Assembly (NCBI GenBank): GCA_937957685.1
Contig: CALGAO010000033.1
Span: 1-28,534, forward strand
DNA: 28,534 nt
DNA from: an uncultured Paenibacillaceae bacterium
GTDB lineage: Bacteria; Bacillota; Bacilli; Paenibacillales; DA-C8
Direction of reading: 5' to 3'
Both the position numbers and the translations under genes were made by a program. Shown in pieces: positions 1 through 7,008 of this stretch (position 1 is its first letter; the number at the start of each line of letters is the position of its first letter). Under the pieces are notes generated by a model. That model was not told the DNA's origin. It made no database searches and saw only the letters and a program-made list of their open reading frames with translations.

Positions 1-133
1 TAACAGCCCCACTGGGTAACAAAATTACATGAGTGAACCATGAGTCTTCGGTAACATTTTTATGTGAGTTGACACGGAGGATATGCGCTGCCAATTCCGC
101 ACAAGACCATTCCGCCTGCGGATGGTCGACTGG
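1..133. other. Left edge, no supportable gene; imperfect direct repeat
   Basis: No coding region with a ribosome binding site is visible here. Downstream of the last permease gene the minus strand shows no clear hairpin terminator, so the transporter transcript may continue past the edge. Two 20-base segments, at 15-34 and 50-69, start with GGTAACA and end with TGAGT and agree at 15 of 20 positions. They are spaced 35 bases apart. Their role is unknown; they could be a pair of regulator binding sites for a gene to the left, or chance. Confidence 0.4.
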
Positions 134-988
134 TTACTCCTTCACGCCGCCAAGCGCCACGCCGGCGATGATATATTTGGAGAGGATCAGATACACGACA
201 ATCAGCGGCAACAAGGTCAGGGACAGGCCGAGATAGATCGAGCCATACTCTGTCCGGTAAATATCGCCGCGCAACAAGCTGACCATGATGGGCAGCGTAT
301 AATATTCCTTCTTGGTGAGCAGGATGAGCGGCAGGAACAGGTTGTTCCAGCTGGCCACGAAGGTGAAGATGGCCTGCACCGCCATGGCGGGCAGCATGAG
401 CGGCAGGACGATCTGATTGAAGGTCCTGAACTCGCCTGCACCGTCGATGCGCGATGCCTCCACCATCTCCAGCGACAGCATGCCGAGCAGATACTGGCGC
501 ATGAAGAACACCACGGTTGGCGAGGCAATCGCCGGCAGGATGAGCGGCAGGAAATTGTTCGTCCACCCGACCTGGTACATGAACTGGTAGAAGCCGATCG
601 TGCTGGCCTGGGTCGGGATCAGCATGATGATCATGATCAAGGTGAAGAAAGGTTGACGCATCTTCCAGCTGTAAGCGACCAATGCATATGCGGTAAGAGA
701 GGAGAAATAAACCGCCAGTATGGTGGCCGAACCCGAAACGACGAAGGAATTGAAAAATCCGCGCAGCGGATCAAAGCTCTTGTCCAGCAAAACCTCCAGA
801 TTGGTCATCAGGTGCGACGATGGAATCAGGGACAGTCCCGACTGGATCTCCGGTGTGGAGCGCGTCGCATTGACGAACATGATCCAGAACGGGAAGATGC
901 TGAGCAGCGCCAGGAGTATGCAGACGATGTATACGATGGTTCGATTGACGTACAGTGACCATGGTGAGCTTTCTTTAATCCGGTTCAT
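134..988 (-). CDS. Carbohydrate ABC transporter permease, MalG/MsmG type
   Basis: This 284-residue integral membrane protein is one of the two permease subunits of a CUT1-family sugar importer. Hydrophobic segments begin near residue 15 and recur through the protein. The cytoplasmic EAA loop, which contacts the ATPase, is recognisable as EASRIDGAGEFRTF in the C-terminal half. Length and layout fit the MalG/AraQ-like family. The ATG start at 988 has an excellent Shine-Dalgarno run (GGGAGGAGG). The gene begins only 3 bases after the stop of the other permease gene, so the two are co-transcribed and probably translationally coupled. The sugar cannot be read from the sequence. No ATP-binding subunit lies nearby; in Bacillota such importers usually borrow a shared MsmX-type ATPase encoded elsewhere. 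Confidence 0.93.
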   Translation of the reverse strand: MNRIKESSPWSLYVNRTIVYIVCILLALLSIFPFWIMFVNATRSTPEIQSGLSLIPSSHLMTNLEVLLDKSFDPLRGFFNSFVVSGSATILAVYFSSLTAYALVAYSWKMRQPFFTLIMIIMLIPTQASTIGFYQFMYQVGWTNNFLPLILPAIASPTVVFFMRQYLLGMLSLEMVEASRIDGAGEFRTFNQIVLPLMLPAMAVQAIFTFVASWNNLFLPLILLTKKEYYTLPIMVSLLRGDIYRTEYGSIYLGLSLTLLPLIVVYLILSKYIIAGVALGGVKE

Positions 989-991
989 CGA

Positions 992-1969
992 TCATACCTC
1001 CTCCCTGATGGCTGCTGCTTGCCTCGTGGCCTTCTCCAGCCTTCTTTTCTCTTTTCTCAGCCTGGCCTCGTCCCGGTCTCTCATGACGTAGAACAGGATT
1101 AACGACAGAATGGCTCCAATCACGAACATGATCATGCTGGCAGCTGCGGCTCGATTGTACAGATAGCTGCCTCTGAATGCCTGCTCGTAGATGAACACGG
1201 AGGTCGTCAGCGTCGCATCGTCCGGACCTCCCGCGAGGAACAGCTGTGGAATGTCGAACATCTGCAATCCGCCGATCATGGAGGTCACCATGACGAACAG
1301 CAGGATCGTCCTGAGGCTCGGCAGCACGATGCGGAAGAACACCTGCCTGGAGTTGGCGCCATCGATCTGGGCCGCTTCGAAGAGCGCCGGATTGATGCCC
1401 GCGATCCCGGCGATCAGGACGATCATCGTATTGCCGTACCACATCCAGAACTGGATGAAAGCCACGATGCCCCTCGCCGTGCTCTTGTCCTGCAGGAAGT
1501 AGATGGGCGCATCCGACAAGCCCAACGTCTGCAACAGGCTGTTGATGGGGCCGACCGGATAGGCGAACAGCACGTTAAACAGGATCGCAATGGTACTTGC
1601 CGTGATGATATTTGGCATATAAAGCAGAACCTTGAATATCCCCTGCCCACGTATATTCAGCCGCCGGTTCGTGAACCAGGCGGCGAGCAGGAGGGCAAGC
1701 ACGATCTGGGGGATGAAATTGAGCGTCCAGATCAGGCCGGTATTTTTCAATGATTTGATAAAGGTCGGATTGTTGAAGAGCAGATCAATGAAGTTCTGAA
1801 ACGGGTTGTCCAGTATTCTCACTTCGCCCGGTATGAGTCCCTTCAGGTTCGTGAATCCGATGAACGCCGTATACAAGGTCGGGTACAAGGAGAAGACGAG
1901 AAACGTGATGATAAATGGAAGGCTGAACAAATACCCGTATCTGGCATAGCTGACTCTCTTGCGGCGCAT
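992..1969 (-). CDS. Carbohydrate ABC transporter permease, MalF/UgpA type
   Basis: This is the second permease of the importer, 325 residues from the chosen start. It begins with a basic cytoplasmic stretch (MRRKRVSYARYGYLFSLPF) followed by a transmembrane helix, as is normal for MalF/MsmF-type subunits without a large periplasmic insert. The EAA loop appears as EAAQIDGANSRQVFFRIVLP. A longer reading frame extends to 2026, but only the ATG at 1969 is preceded by a good ribosome site (GGAGGG, seven bases away), so that start is preferred. The tail is a charged, probably cytoplasmic segment rich in Arg, Lys and Glu. It lies 66 bases downstream of the binding-protein gene in the same operon. Substrate is unknown. 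Confidence 0.93.
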   Translation of the reverse strand: MRRKRVSYARYGYLFSLPFIITFLVFSLYPTLYTAFIGFTNLKGLIPGEVRILDNPFQNFIDLLFNNPTFIKSLKNTGLIWTLNFIPQIVLALLLAAWFTNRRLNIRGQGIFKVLLYMPNIITASTIAILFNVLFAYPVGPINSLLQTLGLSDAPIYFLQDKSTARGIVAFIQFWMWYGNTMIVLIAGIAGINPALFEAAQIDGANSRQVFFRIVLPSLRTILLFVMVTSMIGGLQMFDIPQLFLAGGPDDATLTTSVFIYEQAFRGSYLYNRAAAASMIMFVIGAILSLILFYVMRDRDEARLRKEKRRLEKATRQAAAIREEV

Positions 1970-2035
1970 GGAGCACACCCTCCAATAATGTGATAGAAGT
2001 GAAGGGGCAGGAAGGCCCGCCCCCATAAGACTGCA

Positions 2036-3430
2036 TCAGTGACTATCAATATCGAGCTGATCCTTCACCGCTTGCTTGAAGTCTGCAATCGTTTGTTCGC
2101 GGCTCTTGTTGCCTGCCGAATACTCACGCACCTGGTCGCGCCAGATCAGGTTGATCGATTCATCATATTGCGTCAGGTTCTTGCCGCTGGCATTGGCGTT
2201 GGCCGGCACGAAGATGTCGAACATGTTCTGACCGCCGAGGAGCTCCAGCTCGCCGTTCGACTTCTCCATGACGACGGAGGAAGCGACCGAGTCCTTCGTA
2301 CCTTGTACGCCTTCCACCATCGTGCCGTTAGCCCACAAGTATTGCAGGCCTGTATCAGACGTGTCGAGCGTTACCCATTCGATGAACTTCGCAACAACTT
2401 CCTTCTTCTTCGCGTCCTTGACGACATCCTTGTTGGCCAGCAGCCAGGTTCCGCCCCAGAAGAAGCCCGTCGGTGGTTCGGTGATCGCCCAGTCGCCGAA
2501 GGTATCCTTCACGTGGTCCTTCATGACGTAGTTGATGAGCCATGCCGGACCGAAGAAACCGAATACCGGCTTCGGACCGGAACCGTTCATGTCAGCAAAC
2601 CAGCCTTCTTCCCAGTCTCTCGTATCATTGTGATAATCCTTGTCTTTGAGCAACTTGGCATAGTCGAGGAATTGCTCGCGCTTCGGATCGATATACAGCT
2701 TGTCATCGACGATCCAGCCCTTGTCGGAGCTGTTCTCGATCGGGTGCCAGAGGTCGCCGTCACCCGAGACGATCGCGTAGCCCTTCGCTCTCAGCTTGTC
2801 TGCTGCCTCGAAGAACTTTTGCCAACCCGGGCCGATTGCGTTCTTCACCGTATCCGGATCATCGGAGCCGAAGACATCCTTGGCGATGGAGCGACGATAG
2901 ATGAACGCGCCGCCGGTTGCCTGATAGCCCAGCGCTTTCAGTTGTCCATCCTTCGTGCCGATGTCCACCGTGTATTGCGCGATGCCGGCTGCCTTCACCT
3001 TGTCGTCCGTAAGTCCGAGGTCCGCGTAATTGGCAGCGAAGCCGGATGCATCACCCTGGGAATATTTCAGGATGAATGCCGCTTCTGCCGCATAGATGTC
3101 CGGCGCTTCCGACCCGCCTGCTGCCAGCGCCTGGTCGAGTGCGGGCTGGTAAGCGCCTTCAGTCGTGGCAATGATCGTCGTATTGAACTTGACATTCAGG
3201 TCAGGATTGAGCTCCAGAAATTTTTCCGTCATCTTCGGAATTTCATCCGTGAAGCTCCACAGATTGATCGTGATTGGCTCCGAGCTTCCTCCACCGGAAG
3301 ATCCTCCTCCGCCTGAAGAGCTGCCTCCGGTAGTGCCACCGCCGCCAGAATTGGAACCACCACTGCTGCATGCTGCGAACAAGGAAATCATCAAGATGAT
3401 GGCTGTAAGAGCAGCTAGAGTTCGTTTCAC
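2036..3430 (-). CDS. Extracellular sugar-binding lipoprotein of ABC importer
   Basis: This 464-residue substrate-binding protein (bacterial extracellular solute-binding family 1 type) captures sugar outside the membrane and delivers it to the permeases encoded downstream. The N-terminus has a basic and hydrophobic signal peptide ending in a lipobox, LFAAC, with Cys21 as the predicted lipidated residue. Residues 22-50 are almost only Gly, Ser and Thr, a flexible tether. The folded domain starts near residue 51 with EPITINLWSFTDEIPKM, typical of the family. The start is a GTG at 3430 preceded by GGGGAGG with six bases between; the upstream extension of the frame to 3511 lacks a ribosome site. 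It is the first gene of the operon, consistent with higher expression of the binding protein. The ligand cannot be inferred. Confidence 0.93.
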   Translation of the reverse strand: MKRTLAALTAIILMISLFAACSSGGSNSGGGGTTGGSSSGGGGSSGGGSSEPITINLWSFTDEIPKMTEKFLELNPDLNVKFNTTIIATTEGAYQPALDQALAAGGSEAPDIYAAEAAFILKYSQGDASGFAANYADLGLTDDKVKAAGIAQYTVDIGTKDGQLKALGYQATGGAFIYRRSIAKDVFGSDDPDTVKNAIGPGWQKFFEAADKLRAKGYAIVSGDGDLWHPIENSSDKGWIVDDKLYIDPKREQFLDYAKLLKDKDYHNDTRDWEEGWFADMNGSGPKPVFGFFGPAWLINYVMKDHVKDTFGDWAITEPPTGFFWGGTWLLANKDVVKDAKKKEVVAKFIEWVTLDTSDTGLQYLWANGTMVEGVQGTKDSVASSVVMEKSNGELELLGGQNMFDIFVPANANASGKNLTQYDESINLIWRDQVREYSAGNKSREQTIADFKQAVKDQLDIDSH

Positions 3431-3464
3431 TTGTGTCCTCCCCTTTTTACAATAGAATGTGATA

Positions 3465-3480
3465 GCGGTTCTGTAACCGC
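3465..3480. promoter_or_regulatory. Perfect inverted repeat, possible operator of the ABC importer operon
   Basis: GCGGTT-CTGT-AACCGC is a perfect six-base inverted repeat with a four-base centre. It sits just downstream of the candidate -10 element and upstream of the ribosome site of the binding-protein gene. That position suits a repressor operator, or a small hairpin in the leader RNA. It does not match the catabolite-repression cre consensus. Confidence 0.45.
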
Positions 3481-3490
3481 ATTCATCGTT

Positions 3491-3519
3491 AGTATAAAGG
3501 GGATGCCCCAATCCGGTAA
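3491..3519 (-). promoter_or_regulatory. Candidate sigma-A promoter of the ABC importer operon
   Basis: On the minus strand a good -10 element TATACT (3491-3496) is preceded, after 17 bases, by a weak -35 element TTACCG (3514-3519). The poor -35 would fit an activator-dependent promoter. An ACGTACGT palindrome lies immediately upstream at 3524-3531. Confidence 0.4.
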
Positions 3520-3582
3520 GGTTACGTACGTTGGGATTTATTCCACTCTGATTAGGTCTTTCGACAACCTCCGTCGACCATG

Positions 3583-3612
3583 AAAAAACGGCTCCCTGAA
3601 TGGAAGCCGTTT
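3583..3612 (-). terminator. Rho-independent terminator, second after tRNA-Ser
   Basis: Read on the minus strand, an 11-base-pair stem (AAACGGCTTCC with GGGAGCCGTTT, one G-U pair) closes a five-base loop and is followed by six T residues. It lies between tRNA-Ser and the ABC importer promoter and would insulate the importer from upstream transcription. Confidence 0.8.
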
Positions 3613-3664
3613 CTCATCATTCCTATTGATCTATCAATGAGCCGCGCTGGACTTGTTGCTCAAC

Positions 3665-3697
3665 AGAAAAGCGGCTCTGCCAGAGAACCGCTTGCTT
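3665..3697 (-). terminator. Hairpin terminator just after tRNA-Ser
   Basis: On the minus strand AAGCGG (3688-3693) pairs with CCGCTT (3669-3674) and an inner CTCT/AGAG pairs around a short loop. The stem runs into TTTT. It starts about a dozen bases after the tRNA CCA end, so it is the likely primary terminator of the tRNA transcript. Confidence 0.7.
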
Positions 3698-3705
3698 CGT
3701 ATGTA

Positions 3706-3796
3706 TGGCGGAAAGGGTGGGATTCGAACCCACGCACGCCTTGCGACGCCTAGTTGATTTCGAGTCAACCCCCTTGGACCACTTGGGTACCTTTCC
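3706..3796 (-). tRNA. tRNA-Ser (anticodon CGA)
   Basis: The minus strand folds into a 91-base class II tRNA with a long variable arm. The acceptor stem is GGAAAGG paired with CCTTTCC, followed by discriminator G and an encoded CCA. The anticodon stem GTTGA/TCAAC closes the loop CTCGAAA, giving anticodon CGA, which reads the serine codon UCG. The variable arm (TAGGCGTCGCAAGGCGTG region) forms its own stem, as expected for serine. The T arm contains GGTTCGAATCCC-type sequence. It is followed by two terminators and has its own promoter upstream. Confidence 0.97.
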
Positions 3797-3829
3797 ATAC
3801 TGTATGCCCGTTCTAGCGGGACAAAACGT

Positions 3830-3859
3830 ATTTTATCACAACCTGCGCCCTGATTGCAA
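3830..3859 (-). promoter_or_regulatory. Sigma-A promoter of tRNA-Ser
   Basis: On the minus strand TTGCAA (3854-3859), an 18-base spacer and TAAAAT (3830-3835) form a promoter; the bases TGA directly before the -10 make it an extended -10. Transcription would start some 27 bases before the mature tRNA 5' end. It sits just behind the stop of the DUF951 gene. Confidence 0.65.
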
Positions 3860-3874
3860 CACCATTCCAACGAT

Positions 3875-4087
3875 TTACTCCGTTTGTTCTGAAGCTTGCG
3901 CCGAACGGAGCACCTTCTTCATCTTCTTCTCAAATTCGCTGCGCGGCATCAGGATGCTGTGCTTGCATCCGGTGCACTTGATGCGAATATCCATGCCCAT
4001 GCGGATGATCTCCATCTCATTGACCCCGCACGGATGCGGCTTCTTCATCATCACCACATCGTGCAGCTGATATACCTTCTTCTCCAT
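3875..4087 (-). CDS. DUF951 family protein (YyzM-like)
   Basis: This 70-residue protein belongs to the DUF951 family, found near the origin in many Bacillota, with no established function. The family signature is clear: MKKPHPCGVNEMEIIRMG followed by IKCTGCKHSILMPRSEFEKK. Cys20, Cys38 and Cys41 (a CxxC pair plus one) suggest a small zinc-binding or nucleic-acid-binding fold, which is inference. An upstream ATG at 4108 is in frame, but it has no ribosome site, whereas the ATG at 4087 is preceded by GGGGGAGAAGGAG, so the shorter form is preferred. It lies 46 bases after the DUF3343 gene and is probably co-transcribed with it. Confidence 0.88.
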   Translation of the reverse strand: MEKKVYQLHDVVMMKKPHPCGVNEMEIIRMGMDIRIKCTGCKHSILMPRSEFEKKMKKVLRSAQASEQTE

Positions 4088-4109
4088 CTTCTCCTTCTCC
4101 CCCTGCATT

Positions 4110-4128
4110 CATTATGCATTCCATAATG
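4110..4128. repeat. Inverted repeat between the DUF3343 and DUF951 genes
   Basis: CATTATG and CATAATG flank a five-base centre, forming a perfect seven-base inverted repeat in the short gap between two co-oriented genes. There is no T-tract, so it is not a terminator. It could be a leader hairpin or a protein site. Confidence 0.4.
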
Positions 4129-4133
4129 TCCTG

Positions 4134-4382
4134 CTAGCAAGCCTGCCAGTCTACCTCGGCGTATCTCTGCCCCTGATGGATATAGATTCCCCTGATCTCC
4201 ACTCTCTCCGACCGGATGATGGAGGCAACCTTCTGCAGTTCATCATCCGGGAATTCGATCGAGATCGCGCATCCGGCTGTAATCTCCTTCGGCGTCGGAA
4301 GTATATCAATCTCGATCTCCGCATATTCCAGCAGCATCTCTGCTCTTAACGCTTGCTGCGTCGAATCAAAAGCTATCAACAT
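4134..4382 (-). CDS. DUF3343 family protein (putative Se/S carrier-like)
   Basis: This 82-residue protein fits the DUF3343 family, described as a putative selenium/sulfur carrier because members occur near cysteine desulfurases and redox genes. Visible hallmarks are an N-terminal strand followed by a helix (MLIAFDSTQQALRAEMLLE), a central ITAGCAISIEF with Cys38, and a C-terminal Cys82. The frame extends to an ATG at 4424, but only the ATG at 4382 has a ribosome site (GGAGG, seven bases away). A cysteine-desulfurase-family gene lies about 1.3 kb further on the same strand, which agrees with the proposed sulfur or selenium link, but no direct evidence for that role is in the sequence. Confidence 0.8.
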   Translation of the reverse strand: MLIAFDSTQQALRAEMLLEYAEIEIDILPTPKEITAGCAISIEFPDDELQKVASIIRSERVEIRGIYIHQGQRYAEVDWQAC

Positions 4383-4530
4383 GCTACGTCCTCCGATGCT
4401 CCGGATCAGCAGCTCCCCATTCAATCTGCAGGCAAACTGCCGTCCCCATGTATATCGCCCTGCTATTCTTCATATACTGTTTAGAAACACTGCTCGATGA
4501 GCTGAATCGGAATTCATATAGGGTATGTTC

Positions 4531-4544
4531 TATGCTCTAGCATA
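4531..4544. promoter_or_regulatory. Short palindrome upstream of yyaC
   Basis: TATGCT-CT-AGCATA is a perfect six-base inverted repeat located about 40 bases before the yyaC start codon, in the 204-base gap between the divergent DUF3343 and yyaC genes. It may be an operator. I could not identify a convincing forespore sigma-F or sigma-G promoter by eye in this gap. Confidence 0.3.
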
Positions 4545-4586
4545 ACGGGATGAGGATTCCGACGCAAGACGAACGGAGGGATAAGA

Positions 4587-5192
4587 TTGCCATTTTCATT
4601 AAAGCTTGGCATGTACAGGAACGATCAGCCTCTGAAGGTTCCCTACTCCGAGTCTGATGCTCCGGAACTGATCAGCAGGAGGCTGACGTCATACTTCGCA
4701 GACACGCCTGCAAGCCGTGAGATTGTGATCCTGTGCATCGGCACCGATCGTTCTACGGGTGACGCGCTTGGACCCATTGTCGGTTCGAGGCTGCTGCAGT
4801 TCGGCTTCAATGAACGGCAGCTGTACGGCACGCTGAATCAGCCGGTGCATGCGATGAATCTGGTCGAGGTGATGCATCAGATCGATCGGCAGTTCCACCA
4901 TCCGTTTATCGTGGCCGTTGACGCGTGCCTGGGCCAATCCTCGAGCGTCGGCCACATTCAGGTCGGCACGGGTCCGGTCAAGCCAGGCGCCGGCGTCAAC
5001 AAGGATCTGCCCCCGGTAGGCGATATCCATCTCACCGGCATCGTGAATGTCGGGGGTTTCATGGAATATTTCGTCCTGCAGAACACCCGACTCAGCATCG
5101 TCTTTAATATGGCCGAAGTGATCGCCTCATCCTTATACCAGGCCTATCAGCTTGCCCGTTCCGCTCCGGCTACGATTGCAAAGCTTGATTGA
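4587..5192 (+). CDS. yyaC: Sporulation protein YyaC (GPR-protease-related fold)
   Basis: This 201-residue protein matches the YyaC family, a sporulation protein related in fold to the germination protease GPR and hydrogenase-maturation peptidases. The diagnostic segments are ILCIGTDRSTGDALGPIVG near residue 48, FIVAVDACLG in the middle and IVNVGGFMEYFVLQNTRL towards the end. The start is a TTG preceded by GGAGGG with six bases between; no ATG nearby has a comparable site. It is one of only two genes left of dnaA-gyrB order that break the strand pattern, being read towards the origin. Its 3' end overlaps the 3' end of the DUF4446 gene by 23 bases. Expression is expected in the developing spore, from knowledge of the family. 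Confidence 0.92.
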   Translation: MPFSLKLGMYRNDQPLKVPYSESDAPELISRRLTSYFADTPASREIVILCIGTDRSTGDALGPIVGSRLLQFGFNERQLYGTLNQPVHAMNLVEVMHQIDRQFHHPFIVAVDACLGQSSSVGHIQVGTGPVKPGAGVNKDLPPVGDIHLTGIVNVGGFMEYFVLQNTRLSIVFNMAEVIASSLYQAYQLARSAPATIAKLD

Positions 5193-5655
5193 TCGCCTCG
5201 ATTTCTTCCGGCGACAGATGGTACTTCGACCGACCGTTCTCCAGCGGCTTCGCGTACATCTGGGTTTCTGTCCGATGGTGAATGCCGGTCAGAACCAGAC
5301 CATTGCCCGCCTCATCCACGATGGCGACGGAGAAGCTGAGGTCACTGCCGGTCTCCTGGAATGCATTATAGCGTACGACGGCGGCCTTCGCCTTCATCTT
5401 CCTCGACTGTTCCGCGAGCAAGCCGAGCTCCTTGCGCAACCACGCTTGATCCTCCTGCAGCTGGGCGAGCTGCTGATGATTCCGGATGATCGCTTCCTCT
5501 ATATCCTTGGCCTCCGAATTGCCAAGCAATGCCCTCAATCGCTTCCTGAGTGCGGATACCCGAACGAACAGGATCAGGATCAGGATCAACAAGATGCCGT
5601 TAACCGCAACCGCACCCAGAAGCCATACGTCTCTATATTCTGTCAGCAGGTCCAA
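5170..5655 (-). CDS. DUF4446 family membrane-anchored protein
   Basis: This protein of about 161 residues belongs to DUF4446, a family of unknown function in origin regions of Bacillota. It has one N-terminal transmembrane helix (about residues 10-32), a charged coiled-coil-like stretch (about 50-90), and a conserved C-terminal domain with GSDLSFSVAIVDEAGNG and MYAKPLENGRSKYHLSPEE. The preferred start is a TTG at 5655 with a strong GGGAGGAG five bases ahead. An ATG at 5679 is possible but less well placed and would overlap the upstream gene. It follows the cysteine desulfurase gene by 16 bases and is probably in its operon. Its last 23 bases overlap the end of yyaC on the other strand. Confidence 0.82.
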   Translation of the reverse strand: MDLLTEYRDVWLLGAVAVNGILLILILILFVRVSALRKRLRALLGNSEAKDIEEAIIRNHQQLAQLQEDQAWLRKELGLLAEQSRKMKAKAAVVRYNAFQETGSDLSFSVAIVDEAGNGLVLTGIHHRTETQMYAKPLENGRSKYHLSPEEIEAINQALQS

Positions 5656-5671
5656 GCTTTCTCCTCCCGGT

Positions 5672-6820
5672 CTACGCATGTCTGACAATATCCTGTACCG
5701 CATGAATCAACGCGTCAATCTCATCCTCGGTGGTGAAATATCCGGGACTGGCACGAACGGCGCCCTGCTCCAGGGTCCCCGCAGTATCGTGCGCGAGCGG
5801 CGCGCAATGGTAGCCTGCCCGAACCGCAATATCATAATGCCGATCAAGCATATGGGCCACCTGAGCGCTGTCCATCCCTTGCACATTAAAGGCCACGATC
5901 GCGGTCCGGTTGCTGCCTGGCGGAGGTCCGTACACGGCGACCTTGTCGATCCGCATCAACCCTTCGATGAGCCGTTGCGTCAGTTGCCACTCTTTATTAT
6001 GGATGTTTTCAACGCCCTCATTCTGTATATACCTAACACCTGCATTCAAGCCTGCAAGCCCTACTGTGTTCTGCGTACCGGACTCGTACCTGTCCGGGCG
6101 AACGGTCGGCTGCTCGATCGATTCCGACTGGCTGCCGGTGCCGCCAAGCATGAGCGGTTCCAGCTCGATCGACGGGTGCACGTACAAGCCTCCCGTCCCC
6201 TGCGGGCCCATTAATCCCTTGTGACCAGGAAAGGCGAGCATATCGATCGACATGGCTTCCACATCGATCGGCAGCGTTCCCGCGCTTTGCGCGGCATCGA
6301 CGAGCAGCTTGACACCGTGCTTGCGGCATACCTCGCCGATCTCCGCGACGGGCAGGATCGTCCCGAGCAGGTTGGAGCTGTGATTCACGACGACCAGCGA
6401 CGTGTTGGGACGTATCGCCTCCTCCACCTGCTTCGGCGTCACACACCCTTGCCCATCCGCATTCACATAGGTGACCTCCACCCCGATCGTCCGCTTCAGA
6501 TATTCGATCGGTCTGCGCACCGAGTTATGCTCGATGGATGTCAGGATCACATGATCCCCCTTCCTGACGAATCCTCTGATGGCCAGATTCAGCGCTGCCG
6601 TGGTGTTCAGGGCGAACGAGATGTCATTCGGATTCCTGATGTTAAACAGCCTGCTCAGATTCACCCGCGTCTCGAACAGGATCCGACTCGCCTGTACGGA
6701 CATGCGATGGCTGCCTCTGCCCGGATTGGCTCCATACTGCTCCATGCATTCGATCATCGCTTCACTGACTGATCTCGGTTTCGGCCAGGAGGTAGCCGCA
6801 TTATCCAGATAGATGACCAT
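5672..6820 (-). CDS. Class V aminotransferase, cysteine desulfurase family
   Basis: This 382-residue pyridoxal-phosphate enzyme belongs to the cysteine desulfurase branch of class V aminotransferases. These enzymes usually take sulfur (or selenium) from cysteine (or selenocysteine) and leave alanine. The opening MVIYLDNAATSWPKP is typical. His98 in SIEHNS, Asp175 and Gln178 in VDAAQSAG, and the PLP-binding Lys201 in FPGHKGLMGPQGTGG are present. Cys339 in RAGYHCAPLAH is at the position of the catalytic cysteine in an NCS-type loop. The protein resembles the subgroup often called cysteine desulfurase family protein of origin regions, whose true acceptor is unknown. It is not IscS or SufS by length or sequence. 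A DUF3343 gene, another sulfur/selenium-linked family, lies nearby. The start ATG has a modest ribosome site (GAGGG). Confidence 0.9.
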   Translation of the reverse strand: MVIYLDNAATSWPKPRSVSEAMIECMEQYGANPGRGSHRMSVQASRILFETRVNLSRLFNIRNPNDISFALNTTAALNLAIRGFVRKGDHVILTSIEHNSVRRPIEYLKRTIGVEVTYVNADGQGCVTPKQVEEAIRPNTSLVVVNHSSNLLGTILPVAEIGEVCRKHGVKLLVDAAQSAGTLPIDVEAMSIDMLAFPGHKGLMGPQGTGGLYVHPSIELEPLMLGGTGSQSESIEQPTVRPDRYESGTQNTVGLAGLNAGVRYIQNEGVENIHNKEWQLTQRLIEGLMRIDKVAVYGPPPGSNRTAIVAFNVQGMDSAQVAHMLDRHYDIAVRAGYHCAPLAHDTAGTLEQGAVRASPGYFTTEDEIDALIHAVQDIVRHA

Positions 6821-6868
6821 GTCCCGGATCCCTCACGTTACGATAATAATAGCAGATAACTGGCTGGC

Positions 6869-6885
6869 GCCTTGCTTTGCAAGGC
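6869..6885. repeat. Inverted repeat upstream of the cysteine desulfurase gene
   Basis: GCCTTGC-TTT-GCAAGGC is a perfect seven-base inverted repeat about 50 bases ahead of the desulfurase start. No T-tract follows on either strand. It could be an operator or a leader hairpin; a clear promoter for this operon was not found. Confidence 0.4.
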
Positions 6886-6970
6886 TTGATTCGGCAAGCA
6901 TTTCAGCCCGGACTGCGGCTCGCAAACCACCAGGCCCAAGCGTCAGCTTGAGTGATGGATGCCCGTATGA

Positions 6971-7000
6971 CCAAAGAAAGCACACCTTGCGGCATGCCTT
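6971..7000 (-). terminator. Terminator of the parA-parB transcript
   Basis: On the minus strand a ten-base-pair stem (AAGGCATGCC with GGTGTGCTTT, including G-U pairs) closes a GCAA tetraloop and is followed by TTTCTTT. It begins nine bases after the parB stop codon. Confidence 0.7.
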
Positions 7001-7008
7001 TTCTCTGT

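Noticed and set aside
83..958. 291-codon plus-strand frame opposite the first permease gene
   Set aside because: No hydrophobic pattern or family features, whereas the minus frame is a typical permease with an EAA loop.
2039..3316. 425-codon open frame on the plus strand opposite the binding-protein gene
   Set aside because: The opposite frame encodes a clear lipoprotein with signal peptide and family features; this one is a shadow.
3706..3796. Possible integration site at tRNA-Ser
   Set aside because: I found no second copy of the tRNA 3' end and no integrase within the window, so an attachment site cannot be supported.
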